Source of the DNA: Lasiosphaeria ovina
Lineage: Eukaryota; Ascomycota; Sordariomycetes; Sordariales; Lasiosphaeriaceae
Direction: 5' to 3'
Assembly: GCA_033439765.1 (NCBI GenBank)
Contig: JAULSN010000009.1
Coordinates: 2,108,001 to 2,172,000, forward strand
Length of the DNA: 64,000 nt
In this document: one piece after another, positions 33,501 through 46,000 of the stretch
How positions within the stretch are numbered: position 1 is the stretch's first letter
Layout: each line of letters opens with the position of its first letter
Position numbers and translations under genes: made by a program
The notes under the pieces: model-generated
The model's database searches: none
Told to the model about the DNA's origin: nothing
The model's input: the letters and a program-made list of their open reading frames with translations, nothing else

Positions 33501-33584
33501 CGGATCATGGATGACAATCTAAATGCGCTTGTGCCCGTAGTTATAGATAAGCTCCACGAGCTCGTGCAGGCATTTAGAACATGA
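30570..33584 (+). CDS. vps34: Class III phosphatidylinositol 3-kinase Vps34
   Basis: Phosphorylates phosphatidylinositol at position 3 on endosomes and autophagosome precursors, with Vps15 and Atg6/Beclin. Four exons, 30570-30643, 30750-30836, 30910-31011 and 31079-33584, all joined in phase 2, give 922 aa; the introns have CTAAC/CTGAC branch points. An internal ATG at 30585 (MEPFSFATSNALN) may be the true start by family comparison. Domains: C2 (about 25-260, with PHSDIYVTVQVW and NAQLAITIWDVSPTGGEG); helical PIK domain (about 395-560); lipid kinase domain (about 620-922). Kinase motifs are intact: FKRGDDLRQDQLV, catalytic loop GVGDRHLDNLLL (about 778) and activation segment HADFGYILGRDPKPF (about 795). 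Length and order are normal for fungi. Convergent with etr1. Confidence 0.95.
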
Positions 33585-33881
33585 ACTTTGCATTTGGGAT
33601 GTTTGTTGGGGTGGTATCTATTTGGGGGCTATAGCGAAGGCGTTGGTTGTGGCGGTGTTAGCGGCGTATTCTGTACTTTTTCCCTCTCGGGACTCTGGAC
33701 CTGTTCATCGGGCCAGGCACGTGGCTTCGAGAGTTGATATTCTGATACGCATGCCGCCGACTTTAGCCAGCGAGAAACAGCGTGGATCTAAACCCGTCTT
33801 CCAGACCATTCTGCGTGATGTTCCTGTCCCGAGACTCGTCTTATAATGTACATGTAGGTTTTAAACAAGAGCAGTGCCCCC

Positions 33882-35177
33882 CTATGTATCGCCAAACGTA
33901 AACAGGCCCTTGCCGCTCCGGAAACCCTCGAGAGTGCCCTGGACGGCATCCTTGAGGACCTGCTCCTCCGTGTCCCAGTCCCAGCGGACCTCCTGGACGG
34001 GGGCCATCTGGAACTTGCCGTCGCGCATGAGCTCGATGATGGCGTCGACCGTCTTGCGCTTCTCGGCGGGGTTCTCGCGGTTCCACTCGCTCAGCCAGAA
34101 GCCCTCGAAGCGCAGGCGTTTGAAGATCTGCGGGCCCGTCGGGAACGGGAAGCTCTGCCGCGACATGCCGCCGTACGTCACCATGGTGCCGCGCGCGCTG
34201 AGGCTGCGCACCACCGCCGCCGCCGACTTGCCGCCCACGCAGTTGAGCCCCAGCATGACGGGGTCGCGCCCGCCCCGCGTCCACTCGTCGCGCAGTCGCG
34301 CCCCGAACGCCCGGTCCAGGAACTCGCCCTCGGTCACCACCACCGTCGCCCCCAGCGCAGCGAGCTCCGCCTTGAGCGCCGCCGTCTCCTCGGCCGTCGA
34401 TCGCTCCCGCACAACGTTGATGCTTCGCAGCCCCCACAGCCGCCCCAGCTGCACCGCCGCCCGCCCCACCCCGCTGTTGGCGCCGTTCTGGAGGAACCAC
34501 GCGCCGCCGCCGTCCTCGCCCCGCGAGAAGCTCGCCACCGACAGCCCGATCAGGTCCACGTAGTCGCGCAGCATGCGCCACGCGCTGCACGGGTTGACGC
34601 TCACCGTGGCCACCTGCGCCGCCGTGAGCCCCTCGTGCCCTTTGTCGCCGCCGATCCGCAACAGCGCGGCATCCGCATTCTCGACCAGCGCGTGCGTGCG
34701 GAACGTGCCGAACCCGCTGCCCGCAGGGATCACCCAGTCGCCGCGGCGCAACTTGACACCACTGGATACAGAGACGACCTCGAAGCACCCCTCGTTGCCC
34801 GGCACCGCCGCCGGCTCCGCCGTGCCCAGCGCCAGCTGCCCCCGCGAATAATCCGGCTTGGACCCGTACGTGCCCTGCACCGTGTTGACGTCGGCCGGGT
34901 TGACGGGCGCCGCCAGCGCGCGGATCACGGCCGCTCCTGGAGGGAGAGAGGGCGAGATCGAGTGCGTGTGCAGCCGTAGTACGTCGCGCGGCTCGCCGAA
35001 GGTGGAGAATACGAGCGCTTTCGCTTGCGTGTAGCCGTACGGTCCGGATTTGTGCCGGCGCTGCTGATGGGTTATTGGTGCGGTGGTGGCTGGTGGTGAG
35101 CGGGGAGTGAGGGAGAGGATGCGCCGGGGTGATGTCCGCAGGCTGAGCATGGCCTGTGGCCGGAGGACCGAGGGCAT
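33882..35177 (-). CDS. etr1: Mitochondrial trans-2-enoyl-ACP/CoA reductase (Etr1/MECR)
   Basis: Catalyses the NADPH-dependent last step of each cycle of mitochondrial type II fatty acid synthesis, which supplies lipoate precursors. A single exon of 431 aa from the ATG at 35177. This start lies in a strong AAAATGCC context and opens an Arg/Ser-rich presequence (MPSVLRPQAMLSLRTSPRRI). The frame continues upstream to 35285, but those 36 residues are Lys/Pro/Gln-rich and unlike a presequence. The mature part is a medium-chain dehydrogenase/reductase: ALAAPVNPADVNTVQGTYG includes the conserved catalytic-site Tyr, and FLQNGANSGVGRAAVQLGRLWG is the dinucleotide-binding motif, followed by NVVRERS typical of NADPH-specific Etr1. 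No zinc ligands are evident, as expected. The region 34200-34700 is very GC-rich. Confidence 0.93.
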   Translation of the reverse strand: MPSVLRPQAMLSLRTSPRRILSLTPRSPPATTAPITHQQRRHKSGPYGYTQAKALVFSTFGEPRDVLRLHTHSISPSLPPGAAVIRALAAPVNPADVNTVQGTYGSKPDYSRGQLALGTAEPAAVPGNEGCFEVVSVSSGVKLRRGDWVIPAGSGFGTFRTHALVENADAALLRIGGDKGHEGLTAAQVATVSVNPCSAWRMLRDYVDLIGLSVASFSRGEDGGGAWFLQNGANSGVGRAAVQLGRLWGLRSINVVRERSTAEETAALKAELAALGATVVVTEGEFLDRAFGARLRDEWTRGGRDPVMLGLNCVGGKSAAAVVRSLSARGTMVTYGGMSRQSFPFPTGPQIFKRLRFEGFWLSEWNRENPAEKRKTVDAIIELMRDGKFQMAPVQEVRWDWDTEEQVLKDAVQGTLEGFRSGKGLFTFGDT

Positions 35178-37371
35178 TTTTGATATTTTCTTTTGGTTAT
35201 GGGGGGGTTGTTTTGGGTTGCCCCCTTTCTTGCCCTGCTTGGGGGCTGATGTTGTGTGTGTGGGGGGGGGGGTTGCCTTTTTCACACACAGAGACTATCT
35301 TTTTTATCTTGTAATGATTAGATGGCGGCTGAGTGATGTGACGTGATGCCGAGTTTTCCAGTTGGCTGCTTCGCTCGCTCCCCTGCAGCAGCGAGTTTCA
35401 CAGTGAGCTCGGGTGTGTTGGAGCTCTGTCTGGTGATGAGCCGACGGTGAAGAGGTGGTGAGTGGAGCGAGCGACGTTTGAGGTGGAGAGTGTTTTCGTT
35501 TCTTTACCTGGGCTTGGCAAGCAGGGAATGAGAGTGGAAAATGATATGGCCAGTGCTGCTTTGGATGAAGTGACGTGACACAGCGCGCAAGGGCAGGTCG
35601 GGTTCACACCCCTCCAAAACATGGAATATCTCAACTTTCTGTTTTGGAATTGTATGTACAGGGCAGCAGTAAAACCACCGCCCGTAATAAACACAGCCGC
35701 CGATTGTTGTTGGATCCGTGTCTGTTGCAATGGTTGAAAGCTTCGCGATGACGTCGGTCGAGCACCACTGGTTTGATAGGTACATTTTAGGGGGCAGGTA
35801 ACCCGGCCAATCAAGCTCTCTTTGCGACCCACAAACTCAGTAAGCACTTATCAGTAATTGCAGCATTACAAGATAACAAGTGCTGCCTTGGGAATATTCA
35901 GCTACCAGACTCCACCACATGCCTTCTGAATTTCCTAATTATCATATTCAAGTGTCAGTCTCGATGATAACGTAAGCAAGGTAGATAACTTGAAAGGCGA
36001 TAGATTAGGCTATCACCCCAGCCCATTTAACTTCCACTCCCAGCAGCATCTCACATGATGCACAGCCTCGGCGCCTTGACATCTGCTACATTGGCGATAT
36101 AGTAGTTCCCTACCTCTTATACCTTCGCTGCAGCAATCAAAACAGCCCGACTGCAGGACTCATTTGCTCACCGATGCCGTGGTAATAGCTCGGCACGCTA
36201 TAGACTTAACACTAAAGATTTGGACGCATCGCAAGGTCAAAGCGCACGCGCGATGGCACGTCCTGAGTCTGACTGCCCCTCCCAATGCCGTCTTTGCCAG
36301 AAGAGAGGGGAGACGAGGAGAGCAGTTACTGAATATCAGAGAGCGTCCCAATTGACCCCTAATTGAAGTGGCGGAAACACTCTTCGCCCCCTGTCTTTCA
36401 GGCCAACAACATGCACACATAGACGCACACAAGATTGACACTTTGCCACGCGGTTTACCAAGGCCTTTTAAATATATCAGACCAAAAGTCCAGTTAATCG
36501 CTCACAGACGGCGGAATAAAAACCGACCATTCTTTCAACAACAAGAAACGGCTGAAGCAACCGCGCAAGTCTTATTTTCCATTCCACTCCTCCCCTTGTC
36601 CCCTCTCGCTCAGATTGGGTCGGCACTCGTAAGGCCTGTCTAGACAACCTCCTCACATCTCCCCTTTCCCACCTATTATAATGTATGTACCAAAACCAAA
36701 GAAGAGAAGGGTGAAAAGAAAGAAAGAAAATCAGCTATCAAAATTCCCTCTCGCTCTGTTTCAAGACTCGGAGGAATAGACGTGTACACTGCATCATTTT
36801 GGAAGATGTGAAAACAAATAAAATAAAAAAGCGACAAATGAGGCTCCCTCCCCCCTAGTTTTGATCGTCCCGCAGCAAGAGACCGATTCGAGTAGACAGA
36901 TAGCGAACACAAAAAGGAAAAGCAGCAGTGATAGTAGCAGCCATCAGAGAGACATTGCGAATACATGAGATGGAAAAGAAAACGTGAAAATGACAGACGT
37001 GGTGGTAGTAGCAACAGCAGTAGTAGCAGCAGACAAAACAGAAAAGTTTCGTGTGCAAGTGAACGAGCCCGCAGAAAATCGAGCTGGGTATCTTGGGTTC
37101 CCACATCATCTTCGGACCAGCATGTCCCTCCCCTTCCCCTCAGGGTTCAGATGCGAAATAATGTCAAGCGCCTTCCCCTCTGTCGGCGTGTGCGTGTATG
37201 TGGTGTGGCATCATATAGGCGTCAACCGCGCAGTCGGCTTTTGTCGTAGCCAGCTTGCAGTATCAGTTCCACCCCGTCGCCTTAGTCCATTCCCCCGAGG
37301 ACCAAGGCCCCTGACTCGTAGTCAGAACACCAACGAGACACGGCTGCTCTCTGCCGCGGCTGTCGAGGATC
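35178..37371. other. Intergenic region upstream of etr1
   Basis: About 2.2 kb with no supported gene. It begins with the G/T-rich etr1 leader (runs of G near 35200-35275) and becomes AT-richer between about 35850 and 36700. Short open frames have no protein-like composition. The right part should contain the 3' UTR of the next minus-strand gene. Confidence 0.5.
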
Positions 37372-38043
37372 TTAGTTTATATTCTTGAACAGATCGCTCC
37401 CGAAATGGCCCTCGTTCTGGACGTCCACTTTCGACTTGAGCTCGCTCAGCTCGGGGATCATGGGTGGCGGTGGGCCCGTTGCCTTTTTCTCGTCAATGAC
37501 CGGCGTTGAAGTCACTGTCACGCCGTTGCGCTTGTTCGCCGCGCTGTCACTACTCCGTAACCGGCTGAACCAGCCGCTTGTGCGCTTCATCTTCCTGGGG
37601 TCCGCCAGGGTGCTGTTGCTACGGCTCGGCGGCCGCGCCGCACTTGGCTCCACAGTCGTCGCGCCATCCTCGCCATTGGCGTACGCGTTGTTGAGCAGAT
37701 TCCTGCTGAACAGCCGTCGGATGCTGCCGGGGCGGCTTGACAACGTCGGCGACGACGGGTTATCTTCGGCCGGCCGCTTGGTGCCACCAGAGGAGGTGGT
37801 CGACTTGGCTGGTGAAGGTCCCGTATCGGTTGCCTTCTTTACTATCGATGTCGCCTTCTTTTGCTCCTTGGGCGTCTCGGGCGGCGTTGGCACTGCCGCC
37901 AGTACTGGAGATGGTAGGGGCGCTGGGATGTCGGTGCCCTCGGTCAACGAGGCGAACTTGAACTCTAGTGCCGGAAGCTCAAATCGCTTGACCGAAACGG
38001 TGCCCGCGGGCTTGACGCTCGTCGAGTTTGCCCTAGACGGCAT
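37372..38043 (-). CDS. Conserved disordered fungal protein, function unknown
   Basis: A single exon of 223 aa from the ATG at 38043 (CAACC before ATG; protein begins MPSRANSTSVKPAGTVSVKR). The frame extends upstream to 38172, but that part looks like leader sequence. The N-terminus contains VKRFELPALEFKFASLTEGTDIP; the middle is Pro/Ser/Thr-rich with basic patches (SRPGSIRRLFSRNLLNN, KMKRTSGWFSRLRSSDS); the C-terminus is MIPELSELKSKVDVQNEGHFG followed by DLFKNIN. Short conserved ends around a low-complexity middle suggest a linear-motif adaptor. No catalytic domain or membrane segment is visible. The existence of the gene is well supported by composition and ends; the role is unknown. Confidence 0.75.
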   Translation of the reverse strand: MPSRANSTSVKPAGTVSVKRFELPALEFKFASLTEGTDIPAPLPSPVLAAVPTPPETPKEQKKATSIVKKATDTGPSPAKSTTSSGGTKRPAEDNPSSPTLSSRPGSIRRLFSRNLLNNAYANGEDGATTVEPSAARPPSRSNSTLADPRKMKRTSGWFSRLRSSDSAANKRNGVTVTSTPVIDEKKATGPPPPMIPELSELKSKVDVQNEGHFGSDLFKNIN

Positions 38044-41000
38044 GGTTGAGAGTGTGGTTGGCATTAAGCTCAGTGTGAGAATACCAAAAGGAGCGAATTC
38101 ACCCAAGACAGGGCAGGGGGTACCGGTGCGCAGTCTTTCCGGAGTATGGATGGAGAGGGAGAGGCAGCACACAACACTGATAGCTGCTGCTGGGAAGAAA
38201 ATCAGGAAGAGAGAGTGTGGGTTGTGTCCGAGCGTTGGTCAGCGGACAGTTTTTCAGTCCAAGCCAACAAGCAATGGCGATGCAGCCTTGAAGGGTTTGC
38301 AGCTCCGAGTGTCTCCGACAGGTCTACCAGTGACCAACCAGGCGATGGCGTCAGGGTGCCGGTAGAGCGGGAAAGCGGGAGAGCGAGGATGTCTCCTCAG
38401 TCGACGAAGCTTTAGAAGCCGCTCGGAAAAGAAGGTAGAAGGGTCTGAGCGAGCGGGATGATGGTAAGCAAGGTGGCTTAGAAGGGCAAACGGTTTTGGG
38501 TGTCCGGTTCGGGGGTTGGGTCCCGTCTTCCTCTCAGAAGCAGCGTTTGGAGAAGGGAAGGGCGATCGACAGCGCTCGGCCGCAGTACTATGTAAGGTAA
38601 CTGGACGACTGGATGTAACGTCGGAAATGCCCGACGCGCAGCTTCAACACCCGGCGATTAGGCTTGCTATCAAAAGTTGCAAGTGGACCGGCAAGAAAAG
38701 CTTGTCAATGAGTGATGGCCACAGTCGTTTTGCAAGTCGCCGTCGTTGCTGTGCGCTCGCAATGGCATTGAGAAGGGGGAAAAGGGATCCCTGGATTCCT
38801 GGGGACGGTAGGTTTTGCAGGGAAGATCGGGAAGGAGAAAGTGGGAATGCTCCAACGTTCCCAAATTTTTGGCGTGGCACCTGCAGAAGGGGCGCGCTAG
38901 CGTCCAGGACGAAGCTAGTATATTTGTAGGTTGGCGCCCACCCGTTTTGTACTTGGCTCTACTTCTTTCGGATGCACAGCGGAATGAGCTCCAACGACGA
39001 GACCCTGACGCGCTTGCCTAGACCCTTGACCGCGAGGTCGAGAACCAGACTGAAATCCAGAGCCTTTCTCCTTTAGGAAGGCCTGATTGGCTGTCAGAAC
39101 TACCTTAGGTTACTACTTGGACGGGCCGCAACTAGCACCTTAGTATTAGTAAAACCCGGTGCTTTCGACACTTCTTTTACCTACTTTACCCACCCGACCG
39201 GATCCTGCGTGGATGGGATGGGCTAAGGTTGTTGTACGGAACACAGCTCTAGTGTATTTGCTGTATACAGTGGTCATCCCGAACACGGGGAAGGACTCGG
39301 TGGGTATCATCTGCCACTAACCTGTCTTACACCACGATTCTTTGTTTGTCAAGGCCTCCTCGGCCCGCGACCCTTCCCATCCCTCCCATTCCCCGCCCGC
39401 TTCCCGTTCCCCGCGTCTGTCCTCTGTGCACTCTGCACTCTGCAGTGGCCAAAAAACTATACTAAACAATCTAAACGCCAGGCTGCCTGCTAATGGCCGC
39501 TCCAAGCGCAGCCGACGGGCGGTTTCCCTGCATCTGTCCTGCGCCAGGCAGGCACCAAGACGGCTATTGATGGAGGGGGATGCGAGGCAGGGGGGGGACC
39601 TTAATGCGAGGCCTGATCTCGGTAAACGCCCCTCAGTCTGAACATGCACCATTCCACGGGAACACCAGGTGTGTAGGTTGAATTCTACCACAAGTCCACA
39701 ACAGAAATTTGATCCCCGGTCTTGTCAACCATCTTCTTTCATAATCGGCCTCCAAAGACCCGAGGGGTAAATTGTAGGGCATTTCGAGTTTAGAGCTCGC
39801 CTTTGGGCTTTTGCCAAGGCGTCTTGGAAGTTTGTGAGAAGCCTTCAGAGTCACTGACCGGGCTTCCAAAAGAGGTGCTGGTGTTCCATCTACCGTGGAG
39901 TGATGCACAACGGTGGACGCCGCAACCTACATTATGCGGACAGCATGCAGATCCAAGAGGTTGATGCACATGTCCCGTGTAGATTACCGCCGACCCCCTG
40001 CTCAGTTTGTGCCATCAAACTTAAGGTACTCACACTCTTGGGCAAGCAAGCAAACCGACCAAGAGGCTCCGTACATCAAGGCGGTTTTGAGGGGTTGAAA
40101 CGGAGGATTCGGGACGGGGATCTGACAAGACTGGACAGGCCGCGCAAGAGATGGAAACCAGTCCGTCTCTTTCGACACCAACCAAGAGACACAGTAAGCC
40201 GCTGGCGTTCTCTGATTGTTAATCCTTAAATCAAATCGGCTAGCGGACAAATGGGGACAAAAAGGCGGCTCTCGCTCTCGCTGGCTGCTGTTCGGTACAC
40301 TAGTATTTAGTCTAGCTTCCCACGCCGCCGTCGAATACAGAATGGGCCTACCTACGCCGCCGATCTGACGTTGAAGAGATTGGAGGTCGGCGGATTGGAG
40401 CTGGACATGCAAGGCGACCCCTGTCCTGTTTCTTCCCCAGTCAGCGTAGCGGCAGCTCGCCTCCCGAATAAATCCCGTTTGTTCCACCCCCCTTCCCCGG
40501 TTCGACGAGCCGAGGAATCCGTTTCTGGGGGAAGAAACAAGCATCTTGTTAATGGATCCCATCCCAAGGGAAGACGGCCTGCCAAACAATGTCAAATATT
40601 CTCTGGGTTATGCTTCAGATCTGTATCAGCCTTACCGGCCTTTTTAAGATACTCTCGGCACATGCGGAGGAAGGGGAGATCAGTGGCTGGCCAATGATCC
40701 TTGTCTTTCACGTGTGTTAAATTCCGAGAACAAGCCTGGTTTACGGACAGTGCACGACGTATTCTGCTGTCGACTCGGTTGATTCCATCTATTTCTTTGA
40801 CTAGCAGTGAGATATTAGCCGCGAGACTGTGTTAGCCTCAATATGTCAAGCCTACGGATCTTTGGGGCTATATCATAGACATCGCAAGATATCTTGACAC
40901 TGGTCCCCAACCGATGTGCAGTTGAGTATCTTTCAAAGGAAGGGGGAAGATCCAACAGTGATTTGGCGCCCGAAGCATCAGATATCGCCCGAGTGCTAGT

Positions 41001-41289
41001 TGCTCCCCGTACCCTTAATCAAGTCCAAGACAGTCTTGGAATTCTGCTGCTGCAATATCATCTCCTTCATACAGCACCCAGTTCCCCGGTGTACTCTGTT
41101 CCCCCTGTCTGTCCCGTTTCTAGACTCTCAGATCTGGCGTAACTCTTGCCAGACCTCAGGTTGAATATGGTTGTCATTAACTCACAAACTCCTCAAAAAC
41201 CTGATGCGCCGCTAAACACAATGAATGCACTCCGCGGACGAGTTCTGTCCTCGCAATCCGAGCGCGTAAATCCACGCCAAGCACGGTTA
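38044..41289. other. Large intergenic region upstream of the 223-aa gene
   Basis: About 3.2 kb without a supported gene. The first kilobase is probably promoter and leader for the minus-strand 223-aa gene. TACTTACC/TAAGG-type motifs appear near 39110-39190. Open frames between 39300 and 41150 overlap on both strands and show no recognisable domain. The right end holds the ubc13 3' UTR. Confidence 0.5.
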
Positions 41290-41943
41290 CTAGTCCGTCT
41301 GATTCGTCGGAGTCGCATACTTCTTTGTCCATTCTGTCGCCGTCGCGATGGCGGCTTGCTCGTCTTCCTTCCAGGTCTTGGCGACATCGGGAGCCAGCGG
41401 GTCATCTGGGTTCGGAGCGCCGAGCAGGGCCTGGATGGACAGTAGGATAGTTCGGATTTGTAGAGCGGGGGACCAGTTGTCTGCACCGAACCGTCAGCTT
41501 GCGCCACCACGGGGACGAAGATTAGGAGGGGGAGAACTCACTCTTCAGGACATCTAGGCAAATGCGACCTAGCTTATCTACATTAGGATGGAAAATCTTG
41601 GTCAAGAATCGGATCTTTGGGGGCGTCATAGGATAGTCGTCTGGAAGAAAGAGTTCCAGCTTAAAGATGCCGTCTGTAGGCCTGGGTCAGCACGTAACTT
41701 TGGTCTCGGGCCAGGAAACTCCGTACCTTGGTAAGGCGACTGCGAAGGGCCGTGGATCTCAACATCAAAGTACCGGAGGTTCTCTTCGTGCGGAATTGCG
41801 CTGATGCCGGGGACCCTGTCAAGAAGCAAGTTAGACGAGGCTGCATTTGCCAAGACGAGAATGACGATAAGGGGAGGTAGGTATCCGTACGGCTCGTTCA
41901 TCAGGCGCTCCGTCTCCTTAATAATTCGTTTTGGGAGAGCCAT
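41290..41943 (-). CDS. ubc13: Ubiquitin-conjugating enzyme E2 Ubc13
   Basis: With the Mms2-type partner, Ubc13 builds Lys63-linked ubiquitin chains, for example on PCNA in post-replication repair. Four exons, 41943-41891, 41815-41727, 41673-41542 and 41480-41290, give 154 aa, the usual length. Each splice keeps frame (GTACGG, GTACGG, GTGAGT donors; CAG acceptors). Motifs: [17 protein letters not shown], the [20 protein letters not shown] core, [38 protein letters not shown] with the active-site Cys at residue 86, then [20 protein letters not shown], characteristic of Ubc13. The C-terminus EWTKKYAT followed by a short polar tail is also typical. Divergent from mtc5 across about 1.1 kb. Confidence 0.95.
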
Positions 41944-43044
41944 GGTGGGCGTTCTGGGAGTACGGCGTAGCGCTTGGCTCGCTCGGGGAGGCTCGATTTT
42001 TTGGGTGAAGGGAGGGGTTGAGGAGCGGATTCAGAGGTGGACGGTAGATTTGGACGTCGAGGCTAGAGGGAGGAAAGCAGCGAATGCGCGCTTCAGCTAA
42101 AACACCTGCGAAACGAGCCCTGTAAGCGGGCCGCTCAAGAGAGAAACGATGTTGGCACGGGAGCTGATATTCCAGTTGCTTTTCGACCAGTTTATTGCCG
42201 AGGGGGTTGATGATGAGAAAGGCAGCGATGGTGGGGAACCCATGTGCTGCCTGGACCTGACGGATAAGCGCACGGGCCTCGCCAGAGGCCGACTCGATAG
42301 TGTTTTAAGACTCATCAAGTACATATAACATGTGCGGATAACAGTATCTTGTCTAAATGCATATGCCAAACGTGGACTTTTGGACTGGCTCTCTCTCAAA
42401 CCCGTAGAGAGTACTCCGTAGAGGACTAGTGTGCTTCAAGTTAGTAACCTAACATTAATATCCGATTTGCTGCATGTATAAACTTATTTCTCATCATAAT
42501 AAACTACCAAGGCACAGAGTAGGTAGGGAACTAGGACCCCAACAGCAATATTGGGTTAGGTAAGATAATACGTAAGGCGGGAGGAAGGGAACTCGGCGCT
42601 AAGGCGTCAGCATCGCAATTGACAATGGAGAGCTTTCAAGCAGTTCAACATACCGTAACCCTGTAATTACCACCTAACCTATGCTGCTAGACCACGCGAT
42701 ACGCCGCCGTGGTGCCTTTAAACGCGGGCAGTTACGCCTAGAAAAGGTATCGTCAAACATCATTCGAGCTCATCGTCTTGTGCACGCACAGTTAGGGTAG
42801 CTCCCATCTGGCCATCTTAGTACCCAGCTTGTTCCGCATAGCCATGATGAGTGCGCCCATACGATGCTGCCGCCCCTGCTGCCGTCGACGCTCGCCCCAA
42901 GTCTAGACATGAGAGACCATCTCGACTCATCATCATCATCATCATCATCATCATCACCATCGCCGTCGCCGTCGCCGTCGCCGTCGCCGCCATCATCACA
43001 TCACCTTGATCAATCTCACTCCGCCCCTCATAGTCTCGTCGGCC
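41944..43044. promoter_or_regulatory. Divergent region between ubc13 and mtc5
   Basis: About 1.1 kb between outward-facing genes. TTAGGTAAG and GTTAGGG-like elements occur near 42553 and 42789. The right end carries a TCA/CGT trinucleotide repeat in the mtc5 leader. An upstream ATG at 42864 opens a Ser/Pro frame that overlaps the mtc5 start in another frame (see findings). Confidence 0.5.
42927..42989 (+). repeat. TCA and CGTCGC trinucleotide repeats in the mtc5 leader
   Basis: About ten TCA/ATC units followed by about nine GTC/GCC units, directly upstream of the mtc5 start. Likely in the 5' UTR and length-variable. Confidence 0.9.
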
Positions 43045-46000
43045 ATGGCTCCCCCAGCTTTTGGCCGTCGTCTCTCGGATCTGCCCAGGGGAAAGTCAAT
43101 AAAATCGGCCTTTGATAGCGAGAGTTTCGATGCCGATGGCACCATCCATGTCGAAGGATTCGTAGGATCTGCCACCATCTCGCCGTCGGGACGAGATGTT
43201 GCCCTTGCTTCGTGAGTGTTGCATGTTCATTATGCCATTTCATCCGTAAAAAAGCGCTCGTTACTGACAAAATGCACGCAGCCCCGAGGGTCTCGCCATT
43301 GTTGACCTCGACTCGCCGTGGAGCCCGCCGCGGAGGCTGAGTAGCCATGGCCTTCCATGGCTTGTCGTCGATGTGCAGTGGTCCCCCTTCGCCGCCCGCG
43401 ACTACTGGGTTGCCTCGACGGCCAACCATCGCTGTCTTGTCTGGAACCTCAACCTGCGCGATGATTCGTCGTCTGGCGCCGTCGAGCACTCTCTTCAGAG
43501 CCACACCAGGGCCATCACTGACATCAACTTCTCCGCCCATCATCCGGATTTCTTGGCCACCTGTGCAGTCGATGGTTATGTCCACTGCTGGGATCTCCGT
43601 AGGCCGCGCCGGCCCGCCCTCACCTTCTGCGACTGGTTTGCCGGCGCCACCCAGGTTAAGTACAATCGCCAGGATCGACACATTCTCGCCTCTTCCCACG
43701 ACCGTTGGCTCCATATCTGGGACAACCGCAGGCCTGTAGAGCCCCTCAAAACTATCAGTGCCCACGCCTCCAAGATTTACGGCGTCGACTGGAACCGCAC
43801 ACGCTCCACTGGCATCGTAACCTGCTCGCTTGACAAGAGCATCAAGTTCTGGGACTACAGTAAGAGCGACGAACTGCCCGAGAGGGTCATCCGCACCGAT
43901 TTCCCCGTGTGGCGCGCTAGACATACCCCCTTTGGCTGGGGCCTCCTCGCCATGCCGCAAACTGAGCCTGGCAACCTCTATCTCTACGACCGCCGCGCCG
44001 CCCCTGACCGTCCCGTGGATGGCGCGCTGGATCCAGTCGCCGTCTTCCCCGGCCACGGCAACCACAAGGTGAAGGAATTCTTGTGGCGAAGCCGCGGCGG
44101 CGTCACCGGCGACGGCATGGACGATCGCGAGTTTCAGCTCGTGTCTTGGGGCGAGGACAACCAGCTGCGGCTTCAGAAGATAGAGCCAAAGTTCCTAGAG
44201 GCCACTGGATATGCCCGAGGCGCCCCCTTGAGGAGAAACCTCAACATCACGCGAAAGGGTGCGGCGTACAAGACGTTTCGCACCGTCAAAGACAGCGTCA
44301 ATCGCGACCGTAGGATCCCTACAATGAGCGACCCACGCCCCGGCAGCGGTGGCCAGCATCGCACCAGCGCCCTCAGCTTAGGGCTGCGCATGCGGTCTCG
44401 CCGGATGGGGCCCATATGGGCTGCCACTTCGATGAAGGCTAAGACCAAATCCCCCAAGGACATGGACAAAAGCCAGCTCCAGATTGGCTGGATGAAGGGA
44501 ATCACTATGTCCAAGAGAAAATCCGGTTCAGACATGCATATCCAGTCGGGAGACGACGGGGACTCCCACTTGTTCAGTCCTGGGTACGACGTCGGCTGGG
44601 GCGAGCCCGAGTCCATCCAAGACGAGCTGCTCCGCATAAGCAGCCGGTTTCCCAATGTCAAGCTGGAGAACATTGACATGGATGCCCTCTCCCTGAATGC
44701 TTCCCTGAAGGGCCCGTGGGGCGTCGACCGCGAGACGATATTCATCAAGGTCAGGGTAGACATTCCTTCCAGCTATCCCAAGAGTAAGGCGCCTAGGTTC
44801 TCCGTCGAAAAGACTTCGTTCATGCCCGGCGACGTCCACAAGAAGATCGAGAACGAACTGCACGAACTCGCAAATCGCTTCTTAAAGAAGAACCAAAACT
44901 GCCTCGACGTCGCCTTCACGTACTTGCTTGGCGAGGTTGATCTGGAAACCAGCACCGCATCTCTTTTCAAGAATGTGCTAGACCTGGACGACGAGATAGA
45001 CCCGTTTGTAGACGACAGTTCCAGCGACGAAGACGAGAACTGGATCCCCACGGGCGGCTCGGTATCCATGTCCCAGGAACTCTCGGCCAGCACCGAGCTT
45101 GATCCAACAGCTTCGTTGGCCCCAGCCCAACGTCTACACATACCTCCGCGTCCGAGGTACTGCGGAGCCAGGTTTTCTAACGATGGCAGGCTAATCTGTT
45201 TCTTTCCAACCAAAGAAGAAAGGGAAACCTCAGCCTTGTTTGCCCTTCCTCAGCTCGATTCCCTTCCGGAACAGCCAAAGGAGGAGCCGACCTTTGCGGG
45301 GTTTGGGCGTCTCTCCGACGATGCAGCACCGCATAAACAGAGCCTTATGGACGAGAATTCGGCGACCGATGACCAGTCGGAAACGTCAGAAGACTCGGAT
45401 TCGACATCGTCTAGCGACTCGGAGCCGACGACAGTGCACAAGATCAACCTATTCTACCAGCCTGGTCGTCATTTCAGAAAGACGTGGAGCGCCAGCAATT
45501 CGCTGCGCTCCAGTGGGGCGGGGACTGGCGCCGGGACCGCCACTGGCACCGGCACAGGCACGGGAGCGAGCCAGAAGAAGTCTGCCAGGCCAAGAAACAT
45601 CCTTTGTATACACGACATGCAATACTTGTTGCCTTCAAAGAAAGAATTCGCCCAAGAATATGCTATATTTGGCGACGGTGCCGAGGTCTGCACCCACAAT
45701 GCCGCAGTTGCTGAGAAGTACGGTTATACCGACTTGGTGCATATATGGCAGTATGCCGCCATTCTGCTAAAGAGGGGGATCCCGCTGGAGCTTCACAAGC
45801 AGCAATATGGACGCCATTCCGTTCTCCTCATAGCCCGAGATGCTGTTTCCCATGCGGGTAAGGAGAAGAAGCGAGGAGGCAAGAAGCCAAACCGTCCCAC
45901 CGGCCTTTCAGGGCGAGTCAGATGGGGCTACCACCCCCTCGCCCAAGACCTAATCAGCGACCTTTTTGCCTACTTTGAGAGTCTTGCCGACATACAGATG

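Noticed and set aside
33841..34788. Minus-strand 315-aa frame in etr1
   Set aside because: Same strand, shifted frame of etr1; Arg/Gly-rich artefact of high GC.
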